Source of the DNA: Nocardia transvalensis
GTDB lineage: Bacteria > Actinomycetota > Actinomycetes > Mycobacteriales > Mycobacteriaceae
DNA: 64,000 nucleotides
Reading direction: 5' to 3'
Assembly: GCF_015477765.1 (NCBI RefSeq)
Contig: NZ_JADLQQ010000005.1
Coordinates: forward strand, 1-64,000
In this document: piece after piece, positions 54,543 through 63,249 of the stretch
How positions within the stretch are numbered: the stretch's first letter is position 1
How the letters are laid out: the number at the start of each line of letters is the position of its first letter
Position numbers and translations under genes: made by a program
The notes under the pieces: model-generated
What the model was told of the DNA's origin: nothing
Databases searched by the model: none
Seen by the model: the letters and a program-made list of their open reading frames with translations, nothing else

Positions 54543-55587
54543 TGAGGTCCGTATAGGCGCGTTCGTATTCACCAGCCGGCACGAGGGGCAATCGGCCGGG
54601 GAGGTGCTGGCGCGGGGTGTTGCCACGGCACAGGCCGCCGAGGCTGCCGGGTTCGACGACGTGTGGGTGACCGAACATCATTTCGTGCCGTTCGGGGTCA
54701 ATCCGTCCGCGCTCACCTTTGCCGGATACCTGCTCGGCCGGACCAGCACGGTCCGCGTCGGCACGGCCGTCACCGTGCTGCCGCTGCATTCGCCGGTGCA
54801 TGTCGCCGAGCAGACCGCGCTGCTGGATCACCTGTCCGGCGGCCGGTTCGACCTCGGCGTGGGCCGGGCGCAGCCGGTCGTGGACTACGAGGCCATCGGG
54901 CGCGGGGTCGAGTACTGGCAGCGTGGGCTTCCCGAGGCGCTGGATCTGACCCTGGCCGCGCTGGCCGGTCCGGTGTCCGCCGATTCCGATCTGTACCGCT
55001 TCCGCGAGGTCGTCCCCGAACCCGGCCCCGCGCAAGGGCGTTCGACCCCGGTCTATCTCGCCGCGAACTCACCGGCTTCGGTGGAACTGGCCGCGACTCG
55101 CGGACTGCCGATGCTGCTGTTCTTCGACAAGGACATCGACGCGAAGGCCGCGATGATCGCCGAACACGCCGAAATCGCCCGCGCCGCAGGCCATCCCGAC
55201 ACCGGCTACGCCCACGGGACGGCCCTGTTCGCGCACGTGGCCGACGGCCCGGAGGAGGCACGGCAGGTAATGCGCCGTGCGGCTACCGAATTCGTCCGGG
55301 CGAGCAGCCATTACCAACTGCTGCTGGATGTGCCGCAGCGGATCTCCCGCGACGTCGCGCCCGAGCAGATCATCGACGGCATGACCGACAGCGTGATGGC
55401 GACGCATCCGGTCGGCACACCACAGATCTGTGTGGAGCGATTGGTCGACCAGATCCGTGGATCGGGTTGCCGTCGAGTGCTGTGCCAGGTGGAGGCCGCC
55501 GGAGACCACGACAGCGTGCTGGCCAACGTCAAGCGCATGGGCGAGGAGGTGCTCCCCGAGGTCCGCAGGCGCCTACGCGCCGGGTGA
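54529..55587 (+). CDS. LLM class flavin-dependent oxidoreductase
   Basis: 352 residues from the ATG at 54529 with GGAGG eight bases before it. The luciferase-like TIM barrel is evident (GFDDVWVTEHHF near 40-51, GTAVTVLPLHSPVHVAEQ, LSGGRFDLGVGR). It uses FMNH2 or F420 to oxidise an unknown substrate. It overlaps the primase-like gene, but this is probably a matter of packing rather than function. Confidence 0.9.
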   Translation: MSFADEVRIGAFVFTSRHEGQSAGEVLARGVATAQAAEAAGFDDVWVTEHHFVPFGVNPSALTFAGYLLGRTSTVRVGTAVTVLPLHSPVHVAEQTALLDHLSGGRFDLGVGRAQPVVDYEAIGRGVEYWQRGLPEALDLTLAALAGPVSADSDLYRFREVVPEPGPAQGRSTPVYLAANSPASVELAATRGLPMLLFFDKDIDAKAAMIAEHAEIARAAGHPDTGYAHGTALFAHVADGPEEARQVMRRAATEFVRASSHYQLLLDVPQRISRDVAPEQIIDGMTDSVMATHPVGTPQICVERLVDQIRGSGCRRVLCQVEAAGDHDSVLANVKRMGEEVLPEVRRRLRAG

Positions 55588-55613
55588 CGTCGGGATGATC
55601 AGGGTCGACATGC

Positions 55614-56339
55614 TCAGAACAGTCCCCCGCCCGCATGGACGGTGTCACCGGTGATCCACCGTGCCGCGTCGGAGGCCAGGAAGGCGACGATCCCGGCGAT
55701 ATCGTCGGGCTCACCGATGCGGCCGAGCGGAGTGGACGCGACGATCCGCTCGGTCAGCTCCGAGGCGCGCGCCGCGGCCAGCGCCTCGGTCCGGATCGCA
55801 CCCGGTCGCACATTGTTGACGGTGATCCCGCGCGGACCGAGTTCCCTGGCGAGTACTCGGACCAGTTCCTCGCTCGCCGCTTTGCTGGCGCCGTACAGGC
55901 CGCTTCCCGGGCGATGCGTCGCCGTCACCCCGGAGGAGACGACGACGATCCGCCCGTTGTCCCGCAATCGGTTCGCGGCCTCGCGCAGGGCGACGAAGGT
56001 GGCTCGGGTGTTGATCGAGAACATCCGCTCGTAGTCCTCGTCGGTGGCCTCGGCGATAGCGCTGAAGCGAGCCGTACCGACGTTGTTCACCAGGATGTCC
56101 ACCCCGCCGAAGCGTTCCTCGGCAACGTCGAACAAACCACGCACCTGTGCCGGATCCGCCACGTCGGCCTGTACCGCCGTGCCGTGGCCACCCGATCCTT
56201 CGATGGTAGCGACCACCTGCTCGGCCGCGGTTCGGTTCGACTGGTAGTTGACGACAACCGTGGCGCCGTCGGCGCCCAGTCGCTCTGCGATGGCCCGCCC
56301 GATGCCGCGCGAGCCCCCGGTGACGATTGCGACCGGCAT
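55614..56339 (-). CDS. Short-chain dehydrogenase/reductase
   Basis: 241 residues from the ATG at 56337-56339 behind GGGAGG. Rossmann motif TGGSRGIGRA (7-16), NNVG (about 85-88), and the catalytic YGASK. A typical classical SDR using NAD(P)H on an unknown alcohol or ketone. Divergent from a MarR gene with an AT-rich palindromic region between, so probably MarR-controlled. Confidence 0.93.
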   Translation of the reverse strand: MPVAIVTGGSRGIGRAIAERLGADGATVVVNYQSNRTAAEQVVATIEGSGGHGTAVQADVADPAQVRGLFDVAEERFGGVDILVNNVGTARFSAIAEATDEDYERMFSINTRATFVALREAANRLRDNGRIVVVSSGVTATHRPGSGLYGASKAASEELVRVLARELGPRGITVNNVRPGAIRTEALAAARASELTERIVASTPLGRIGEPDDIAGIVAFLASDAARWITGDTVHAGGGLF

Positions 56340-56355
56340 GACACCTCCCAATTAG

Positions 56356-56366
56356 TAGATGATCTA
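56356..56366. promoter_or_regulatory. MarR-like operator between SDR and MarR gene
   Basis: TAGAT-G-ATCTA is an 11-base palindrome within an AT-rich stretch (56351-56380) that also holds an overlapping ATCTAGAT (56362-56369). It lies 16 bases before the SDR start and is a natural site for the divergent MarR regulator. Confidence 0.45.
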
Positions 56367-56428
56367 GATAGTAGAGATGTCGACCAATTTGTCGGGAGTG
56401 TCAACAGTCCAGTGTCTAGACTTGCCAC

Positions 56429-56881
56429 ATGGCGACCGAGGATCCGCAGCTGGCAGTGGCCTTCCGGGGGTTGAATCGCGAAGTGAACGCGCTCTACCAC
56501 CTCATCGCGCGGCGGTTCGGGTTGACGATGCAGCAGGCCGAACTGCTGTGCCTGGTGAGTGGGCGCCCACCGTCGTTCGGCGAGTTGGCCAGTGCGCTGG
56601 GTTGCGATAAGACCAATGTGACCGGCCTGGTGGATCGGCTGGAACGTCGGGGCTTCCTGTCCAGGGAGACCGATCCCGCGGATCGCCGGGTGAGCCGGAT
56701 CGTCATCACCGAACAGGGGCAGAAGATGCGGCACGATATCCGGGCCGCCTTCGAACACGAGTTGTCCACGCGCCTGCCCGCTACCGACCGCGCGCAACTC
56801 GTCGCGCTCGCCCACGCTGCGGCAGCCGCATTGGCCGACAGCCGCTCCTCCGACCGCTCGCTTGCCGAAGGCTCGGCCTAG
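56429..56881 (+). CDS. MarR family regulator
   Basis: 150 residues with the winged-helix core (FGELASALGCDKTNVTGLVDRLERRGFLSRETDPADRR, about 51-88). MarR proteins are released from DNA by phenolic or oxidant ligands. Divergent from the SDR gene, its probable target. Confidence 0.93.
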   Translation: MATEDPQLAVAFRGLNREVNALYHLIARRFGLTMQQAELLCLVSGRPPSFGELASALGCDKTNVTGLVDRLERRGFLSRETDPADRRVSRIVITEQGQKMRHDIRAAFEHELSTRLPATDRAQLVALAHAAAAALADSRSSDRSLAEGSA

Positions 56882-57005
56882 CCGCACAACCAGGAACCGT
56901 CCTTTTTTCGCGGATTTCCGGCGGGAGTGTCGAGAACGGTGCGGCGGCTCCGTCCCCGGGGCACGATCGGCCATCACGGGCCGTACAACCGAGAAGGAGT
57001 TCGTC

Positions 57006-57413
57006 GTGAAGTACCTGCTGCTCAAGCATTATCGAGGTGGCCCGACCCCGGCTGTGGACCAGCCTCCGATGGATCAGTGGACCCCGCAGGAGGTCGACGC
57101 GCACATCCAGTACATGCACGACTTCGCCGAGCGCCTGAAGCAGACCGGCGAGTTCGTGGACGGGCAGGCCCTCGCCCCCGAGGGTGCCTTCGTGCGCTAC
57201 GACGGTGCGGGACGGCCACCGGTGACCGATGGGCCGTTCGCCGAGACGAAGGACCTCATCGCGGGCTGGACGGTCATCGACGTGGAGTCCTGGGATCGAG
57301 CGGTCGAGCTGGCCGGGGAGCTGTCCGCAGCTCCCGGGGCCGGTGGCAAGCCGATTCACGAATGGCTCGAGGTGCGGCCGTTCCTTACCGAACCACCCAC
57401 GGTGACAGAGTGA
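57006..57413 (+). CDS. YCII/DGPF-domain protein
   Basis: 135 residues from a GTG at 57006 with GAAGGAG six bases upstream. The DGPF motif is at 75-78 in PVTDGPFAETKD. DGPF proteins are the constant partners of ECF42 sigma factors; they are thought to bind a ligand or act as small enzymes. The stop overlaps the sigma factor start (GTGA). Confidence 0.93.
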   Translation: MKYLLLKHYRGGPTPAVDQPPMDQWTPQEVDAHIQYMHDFAERLKQTGEFVDGQALAPEGAFVRYDGAGRPPVTDGPFAETKDLIAGWTVIDVESWDRAVELAGELSAAPGAGGKPIHEWLEVRPFLTEPPTVTE

Positions 57414-58552
57414 ACGAGTCCCTGCTGCGGGAGCTCGTGCCCGCGGTGATCGGCGTCCTCGTCCGTCGCGGAGCAGACTTCGCCTCGGCCGAGGACGCCG
57501 TGCAGGAGGCCCTGATCCGGGCATTCGAAACCTGGCCGCAGGAGCAACCGCACAACCCGAAAGCCTGGCTGATCTCGGTCGCGTGGCGCAGATTCCTCGA
57601 TGCCGCCCGCGCGGAGACGGCCCGGCGCGAGCGCGAGCGCGTCGTGGAGGCCGAACCACCCGCCGGCCCGGCGCCCGCCACCGACGACACGCTGCGCCTG
57701 TACTTCCTGTGCGCGCATCCCAGCTTGCCCGCGAGTTCGGCGGTCGCGCTGACCCTGCGCGCGGTCGCCGGGTTGACGACCAGGCAGATCGCGGCGGCAT
57801 ACCTGGTTCCGGAAGCGACGATGGCCCAGCGGATCAGCCGGGCCAAGCGGCGCATCGCCGGGGTCCGGCTCGCCGAGCCCGGCGACCTGGCGACGGTGTT
57901 GCGAGTGCTGTATCTGGTGTTCAACGAGGGATACAGCGGGGATGTCGATCTGGCGGCCGAGGCGATCCGGCTCGCCCGCCAACTCGCCGCCCTCACCGAC
58001 GAGCCCGAAGCGGCCGGGTTGCTCGCGCTCATGCTGCTGCACCACGCGCGCCGGGCCTCCCGCACCGGGCCCGGCGGCCGCCTGGTGCCGTTGGCGCAAC
58101 AGGACCGCTCGCTCTGGGACACCGAGATGATCGCCGAAGGAGTGACGATCCTGCAGACCGCGTTGGCCCGCGACCGGCTCGGCGAATACCAGGCCCAGGC
58201 CGCGATCGCCGCCCTGCACGCCGACGCCCGCACCGCATCCGAGACCGACTGGGTACAGATCGTGGAGTGGTACGACGAGCTGCTGCGGCTCACCGGCAGC
58301 CCGATCGTGCGGCTCAATCGGGCCGTGGCGGTCGGCGAGGCCGACGGACCACAGGCCGGTCTCGCCGCGCTCGCCGATATCGACCCCACCCTGCCTCGCT
58401 ACACCGCGGTGAGCGCATACCTCCACGAACGCGCGGGCGATCTCGGCCGCGCCGCCGACCTGTATGCCGAAGCCGCCCGCGCCGCCACCAGCCTGGCCGA
58501 ACGCGACCACCTCACCCGCGAGGCAGCCCGCGTGCGGCACGTCATCACTTAG
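57410..58552 (+). CDS. ECF42-type RNA polymerase sigma factor with TPR-like C-terminal domain
   Basis: 380 residues, much longer than a minimal ECF. Sigma2 and sigma4 fill the first ~165; the rest is the ECF42 TPR-like extension, with SPIVRLNRAVAVGEADGPQAGL. The group lacks anti-sigma factors; the extension itself is required for function. GTG start overlaps the DGPF gene, so both are coupled. I did not find an obvious ECF42 promoter by eye. Confidence 0.93.
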   Translation: MNESLLRELVPAVIGVLVRRGADFASAEDAVQEALIRAFETWPQEQPHNPKAWLISVAWRRFLDAARAETARRERERVVEAEPPAGPAPATDDTLRLYFLCAHPSLPASSAVALTLRAVAGLTTRQIAAAYLVPEATMAQRISRAKRRIAGVRLAEPGDLATVLRVLYLVFNEGYSGDVDLAAEAIRLARQLAALTDEPEAAGLLALMLLHHARRASRTGPGGRLVPLAQQDRSLWDTEMIAEGVTILQTALARDRLGEYQAQAAIAALHADARTASETDWVQIVEWYDELLRLTGSPIVRLNRAVAVGEADGPQAGLAALADIDPTLPRYTAVSAYLHERAGDLGRAADLYAEAARAATSLAERDHLTREAARVRHVIT

Positions 58553-60212
58553 CGTCCCCGTAGCACTCCACCACCGCGGTGGTGAAGGGGAAGCGCACGG
58601 GTGTGGGCCCGAAGGCGATCCGGCCTGCGGTCTCGGCCGCTGTCGCGATCGCCTCGGCGACCGTGGCGGCCTCCCCGGCCGGGCAGTGCACGATGACCTC
58701 GTCGTGCTGGAAGAAGACCAATTCGGCACGGAGCCCGGCGCGGGCCACCTCATGGCGTATTGCCGCCAAGACCAGCAGGGCCCAGTCGGCGGCGCTGCCC
58801 TGGACCACGAAGTTGCGAGTGAAGCGGCCACGGGCACGCATCGTGGAGGTGCTGCTGTATCCGCTCGGCTGCTCCTCCTGGGGCAGGTCGGGCGATCCGG
58901 CGGAGGCAGGTGGGCTGGTGCGCCCCAGCCAGGTGCGCACGAGGCGGCCCTCTTCCCCCGCGCGGGCCGCGTCGTCGACGTAGGCCACCGCGGCCGGATA
59001 GCGGCGGCGCAGTTCGGCCATGTGGGTGAGGGCATCACCGGAGGTCTGGCCGTAGATGGCGCCCAGCAGGGCGAGTTTGGCCTGGGCGCGGTCGCCGTCG
59101 AAGGATCGGGCCGCCAGATCCGCGTACAGATCGTCGCCGCGACCGGCCACCTCCATCAGTCCCGGGTCGCGGGAGATCGCGGCAAGGATGCGAGGCTCCA
59201 TCTGGTCGGCGTCGGCGACCACCAAGCGCCATCCCGGGTCCGCGCGCACGGCCTGCCGGATCACTTTCGGAATCTGCAGGGCACCACCGCCGTTGGTGGT
59301 CCAGCGCCCGGAAACCGTTCCGCCGGGCAGGTATTCGGGACGGAAGCGTCCGTCGTGCACCCATTGCTCGAGCCAGGACCAGCCGTGGGCGGTGTAGAGG
59401 CGGTAGAGCGATTTGTATGCCAGCAGCGGCGCCACCGCGGGATGATCGATCCGCTGGAGTTCCCATTTCCGGGTGGAAGACAGGAAGATTCCGGCGCGGG
59501 CGAAGGCCTTGATGATGTCGTTGGGCAGATCGGGCCGGACCCGCACGCCGTCGCCGAAGGCACGCGACACCTCATCGGCCAACTCCGCCATCCGGCGCGG
59601 TTCGCCCCCACCCGGAAAACGCTCCCCCAGCAGCTCGTCCAGCAGTTCGCGGTGAATGTCTGCGCGCCAGGGGATTCCGTATCGCGACATCTCCGCGGCC
59701 ACCAGCATGCCCGCCGATTCGGCGGCCAGCAGCAGCCGCATCCGCTCCGGGTGTTCGGCTTTCGCCGTCCGGGTCAGCTGACCCGCGTACACCTCCAGGA
59801 GGGCGGTGAACTCGTCTGTGCCGGATGGCAGCGGAACCGGGCCCGACTCGAACAGCGACGGCTGCGTTTCGGCGGCCCGTGCGGGCGCATCCGGTGGGAC
59901 GGGCAGGTTGTGCAGCCGCGCCCACGCGGCCGCCAACGAGCGGGCCTGACCCGACTGGCCCTCCTCGTGGCCGATCAGCAGTGCCTCCCCGGCCTCCACG
60001 TCGTAGCAGCGCTCGACCCGCACACCGGCCGCCAGCAGGTGCCGGTAGATCTCGGCCGTGGATCGCCACACCCACCGCTCGACGTCGGGACGTGCGCGCA
60101 CCGCCTCGGCGAGCGAGGGCTCGTCCACCACCGGTCCCGCGGGCCGGCCGTCCCGATCCAGCGGGCACAAGCGAGCACCTCCCTCGCCCGACTCCGCCAC
60201 CGCCCATCTCAT
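58545..60212 (-). CDS. Bifunctional 3'-5' exonuclease/DNA polymerase I-like protein
   Basis: 555 residues from the ATG at 60210-60212; the first ~170 are a degenerate exonuclease-like region and the rest a family A polymerase: motif A DADQMEPRI (334-342), motif B R375-K379...Y388-G389, motif C QHDEVIV (502-508). At the motif B position that is Phe in E. coli Pol I (and Tyr in T7) it has Leu383. No 5' nuclease domain. The family is found beside the main PolA in actinobacteria; role in repair is likely. No clear ribosome site precedes the ATG. Confidence 0.9.
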   Translation of the reverse strand: MRWAVAESGEGGARLCPLDRDGRPAGPVVDEPSLAEAVRARPDVERWVWRSTAEIYRHLLAAGVRVERCYDVEAGEALLIGHEEGQSGQARSLAAAWARLHNLPVPPDAPARAAETQPSLFESGPVPLPSGTDEFTALLEVYAGQLTRTAKAEHPERMRLLLAAESAGMLVAAEMSRYGIPWRADIHRELLDELLGERFPGGGEPRRMAELADEVSRAFGDGVRVRPDLPNDIIKAFARAGIFLSSTRKWELQRIDHPAVAPLLAYKSLYRLYTAHGWSWLEQWVHDGRFRPEYLPGGTVSGRWTTNGGGALQIPKVIRQAVRADPGWRLVVADADQMEPRILAAISRDPGLMEVAGRGDDLYADLAARSFDGDRAQAKLALLGAIYGQTSGDALTHMAELRRRYPAAVAYVDDAARAGEEGRLVRTWLGRTSPPASAGSPDLPQEEQPSGYSSTSTMRARGRFTRNFVVQGSAADWALLVLAAIRHEVARAGLRAELVFFQHDEVIVHCPAGEAATVAEAIATAAETAGRIAFGPTPVRFPFTTAVVECYGDAK

Positions 60213-60342
60213 GCGTGGAGTCTTGCATCGCGGACACCGCTTTCGGCACTCGCCTTGGCCACTGCCTTGAAGGTTTCTCCTTACCGCCTGCCGATATCGC
60301 TGGGAAGTTTCAACCGAGACTTCAACGATACTGTTGAACGGC

Positions 60343-60906
60343 ATGGATACGGCCGACGAGAATCCGACGATCGAACTCAGCATGGCTGAACTGCGCGAGA
60401 TCGCGGGCTATGCCGTGGCCTGCGCGGAGCCCGCTTCGGCGATCTTCGAGCGCGACTGTCCGGATGATCCGCGCGCACGGGCGGTGCTCGACGAGGTGCG
60501 CAGATTCGCCGCTGGAGGCAGGCGGACGAAAGCGATACGGGTGACCGCATTCGATGCGCACAGAGCCGCGCGGGCAGCCGAAGAGAGGGGATATGAAGCC
60601 GCCGCCGACGCGGCGCGCGCCGCCGGTCACGCGGGAGGGGCGGCGTACCTGCATCCGCTGGCGAAGGCGCATCAGGGCGGGCACATCCTCATGTCTGCTG
60701 CCCACGCTGCTCGAGCATTCGAGCTCGATGCCGGCGACGACCGTACCGTGGGCGCCCACTACATCGAGAAGGCAACAGATCTCGCCAACCCCATCGTGGT
60801 GAGCGTCCTGACGCGCTACCCCGAAGCCCCGAGTGGCCGCGGCCGGGTGGGAGAGCTCTGGCGCGAACTGGACGCGTCGTTGCGGCGCCTGGCGACGCTC
60901 AGGTGA
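60343..60906 (+). CDS. Putative immunity protein (Imm-5-like)
   Basis: 187 residues from the ATG at 60343. Ala-rich helical protein with the pattern [29 protein letters not shown] and repeated [25 protein letters not shown] segments, resembling proteins labelled putative immunity proteins in actinobacteria. No toxin gene adjoins, so an immunity role is not supported by context. It overlaps the 3' end of lldD by eight bases. Confidence 0.7.
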   Translation: MDTADENPTIELSMAELREIAGYAVACAEPASAIFERDCPDDPRARAVLDEVRRFAAGGRRTKAIRVTAFDAHRAARAAEERGYEAAADAARAAGHAGGAAYLHPLAKAHQGGHILMSAAHAARAFELDAGDDRTVGAHYIEKATDLANPIVVSVLTRYPEAPSGRGRVGELWRELDASLRRLATLR

Positions 60907-62131
60907 GGGGGCGGTGGCGTTCGAGCAGGCGCACGTGGGCGGGCTCCAGTTCCTCGAGCGAGCCGACGCCGAGCAGTTTCATGGTGCGGATCAGCTGGGT
61001 TCGCAGAATGTCGATGGCACGGTCGACTCCGGCTTCTCCCCCGGCCATCAGGCCGTAGAGGTAGGCGCGGCCGATGAGGGTGAAACGGGCGCCCAGGGCC
61101 ACGGCGGCGGCGATGTCGGCACCGTGCATGATGCCGGTGTCGAGATGGATCTCCACGTCGTCGCCGACCTCACCCACCACCGCGGGCAGCAGATGCAGTG
61201 GCACCGGCGCGCGATCCAGTTGGCGGCCACCGTGATTGGACAGCACGATGCCGTCGACGCCCATACCGGCCAGGCGTTTCGCGTCGTCGACGGTCTGCAC
61301 GCCCTTCACCAGCACCTTGCCCGGCCAGCGCTCGCGGATCCAGGTCAGATCGTCGAATCCGACGGTCGGGTCGAACATGGCGTCCAGCATTTCGCCGACC
61401 GTCCCGGACCAGCGGTCCAGGGAGGCGAAGGCGAGCGGTTCGGTGGTCAGGAAATCCCACCACCACCAGGGCCTGCGCAGTGCGTCGAGGGCACCGCCCA
61501 CGGTGATCGACGGCGGCACGGTCATCCCGTTGCGGGCATCGCGCAGGCGCGCACCGCCCACCGGGACGTCCACGGTCACCACCAGGGTCTCGAAGCCCGA
61601 CCGCGCCGCGCGATCGACCAGGGCCATCGACCGGTCCCGGTCCTTCCACATGTACAGCTGAAACCAGTTGCGGGCAGCCGAACCCGTTGCGGCCGCGAGG
61701 TCTTCGATCGCCGTGGTCGCCATGGTGGACAGCGTGAACGGGATTCCGGCCCGCTCGGCCGCCCGCGCACCGGCGATCTCGCCCGCGGTGTGCATCATCC
61801 GGGTGAATCCGGTGGGTGCGATACCGAACGGCAGCGCCGACCGTGCTCCGAGAACCTCCGCGGCGGTGTCGGTTTCGGCCACGTTGCGCAGGATCGCGGG
61901 CCGGAATTCGATGTCCTCGAACGCCTGTCGCGCCCGGCGCAGGCTGATCTCGCCGTCGGCTGCGCCATCGGTGTAATCGAAGGCCACCTTCGGCGTGCGC
62001 TTGCGCGCCATCTCCCGCAGATCCCAGATCGTCTGCGCCCGGGCAAGTTTGCGCGCGCGGCCGCCGAACGGCCGCTCGAACTTCACCAGCGGCGCCAGCT
62101 CCCGAGGTTTGGGCATGCGGCGGTTCACCAT
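60899..62131 (-). CDS. lldD: FMN-dependent L-lactate dehydrogenase (LldD type)
   Basis: 410 residues from the ATG at 62129-62131 ([14 protein letters not shown] start shared with M. tuberculosis LldD2). The 2-hydroxy-acid oxidase barrel shows [28 protein letters not shown], the active-site His in [14 protein letters not shown], and [12 protein letters not shown]. It oxidises L-lactate to pyruvate with a respiratory acceptor. On the same strand, 157 bases after the SDR gene; the cluster suggests that the lactate comes from L-fucose breakdown. Confidence 0.9.
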   Translation of the reverse strand: MVNRRMPKPRELAPLVKFERPFGGRARKLARAQTIWDLREMARKRTPKVAFDYTDGAADGEISLRRARQAFEDIEFRPAILRNVAETDTAAEVLGARSALPFGIAPTGFTRMMHTAGEIAGARAAERAGIPFTLSTMATTAIEDLAAATGSAARNWFQLYMWKDRDRSMALVDRAARSGFETLVVTVDVPVGGARLRDARNGMTVPPSITVGGALDALRRPWWWWDFLTTEPLAFASLDRWSGTVGEMLDAMFDPTVGFDDLTWIRERWPGKVLVKGVQTVDDAKRLAGMGVDGIVLSNHGGRQLDRAPVPLHLLPAVVGEVGDDVEIHLDTGIMHGADIAAAVALGARFTLIGRAYLYGLMAGGEAGVDRAIDILRTQLIRTMKLLGVGSLEELEPAHVRLLERHRPLT

Positions 62132-62288
62132 TCGAGCACCAGCCTTCCTCTTGGTCACGGCGTCGTCGACCGCCACCGGATCGGCGGTGCAGACGACCGG
62201 AGCCATCGTGCAGTCGAGCCTCGACAGTACCTGCGTGACAAGCCCGACCCCGCGGCCGTGCCGCTGCGCAAACACCTCCGAACCTCCG

Positions 62289-63071
62289 TCACCGCGCCGC
62301 GTCGGTCATCGCCACCGGTGCGCGCAGCCGCAAGGAATGCATGCCGCCGTCCACCTCGAGCATGGTGCCTGTCGTCGAGGACGCACCCGGCCCGGCCAGG
62401 TAGCACACGGCGGCGGCCACCTCCTGTGGGCTCACCAGCCGCCCGTGCGGCTGCCGCGCCCGCAAGGCAGCCAGTTCCTCGTCCGGATCGTCGCTGGCGG
62501 CGAGCAGTCGCCGCACCCACGGGGTGTCGACGGTCCCCGGATTGACGCAGTTGACCCGGATGCCCTCGGCGAGATGATCGGCGGCCATGGCGCGGGTGAG
62601 CGCCAGGATCGCACCTTTGCTCGCGCTGTAGGCGGCCCGGTTCGGCAACCCGGTGGTGGCCGCGATGGAGCAGGTGTTGACGATCGAGGCGGCGCGCGAG
62701 CGGCGCAGATGCGGTAACGCGGCCCGCGAAACCCGCACGGCGCCCAGCACATTCACCTCGAACACGCGGCGCCATTCGTCATCGGTGTTGTCCTCGACGG
62801 TGCCCTGTGCGCCGATACCGGCATTGTTGACCACGATATCTATCCCGTCGAACGCGGCGGCCACGCGGGTGACAGCGGCCCGCACCGACTCGTCGTCGCA
62901 CACATCGCAGATCACACTCAGACTGTCCGGCCCCAGATCCGCACCGGGCCGCAGGTCCAGCACCGCCACGCGAGCGCCCGCGGCGAGAAAGGCCGTGGCA
63001 ACGGCATTTCCGATCCCCGACCCGCCACCGGTGACGACCGCCACCGAACCGTCCAGCTCCCCGCCCGACAT
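62289..63071 (-). CDS. Short-chain dehydrogenase, probably of L-fucose/2-keto-3-deoxy-fuconate metabolism
   Basis: 260 residues from the ATG at 63069-63071 behind GGTGAGG. SDR features: TGGGSGIG (about 15-22), [10 protein letters not shown], and the catalytic YSASK. Such enzymes oxidise L-fucose or 2-keto-3-deoxy-L-fuconate in the non-phosphorylative pathway; which step is not decided by the sequence. Divergent from L-fuconate dehydratase and followed by lldD, which supports the pathway. Confidence 0.85.
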   Translation of the reverse strand: MSGGELDGSVAVVTGGGSGIGNAVATAFLAAGARVAVLDLRPGADLGPDSLSVICDVCDDESVRAAVTRVAAAFDGIDIVVNNAGIGAQGTVEDNTDDEWRRVFEVNVLGAVRVSRAALPHLRRSRAASIVNTCSIAATTGLPNRAAYSASKGAILALTRAMAADHLAEGIRVNCVNPGTVDTPWVRRLLAASDDPDEELAALRARQPHGRLVSPQEVAAAVCYLAGPGASSTTGTMLEVDGGMHSLRLRAPVAMTDAAR

Positions 63072-63186
63072 ATCGGCCTCACCCCGCAAATCGCTCCGAT
63101 GTTTACGCTGGCGAACTTAACACCACCCGCGGAGGCTCCGGGGAAATTTGCGGGGATTGCTGAAGATTGGCGGATCATCGATCCAC

Positions 63187-63214
63187 TTGCCTTGTTAGAC
63201 ATCGGATGTATAGT
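63187..63214 (+). promoter_or_regulatory. Promoter and operator of the L-fuconate dehydratase gene
   Basis: TTGCCT (63187-63192) and TATAGT (63209-63214) are 16 bases apart, and an 11-base palindrome ACATC-G-GATGT (63199-63209) lies in the spacer. A repressor, perhaps of the GntR class, bound there would block the promoter. A second repeat, GGATC-ATC-GATCC, is at 63172-63184. Confidence 0.55.
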
Positions 63215-63249
63215 CGTGACCCAGATCACTACCGAGACGAGGGTCGCCC

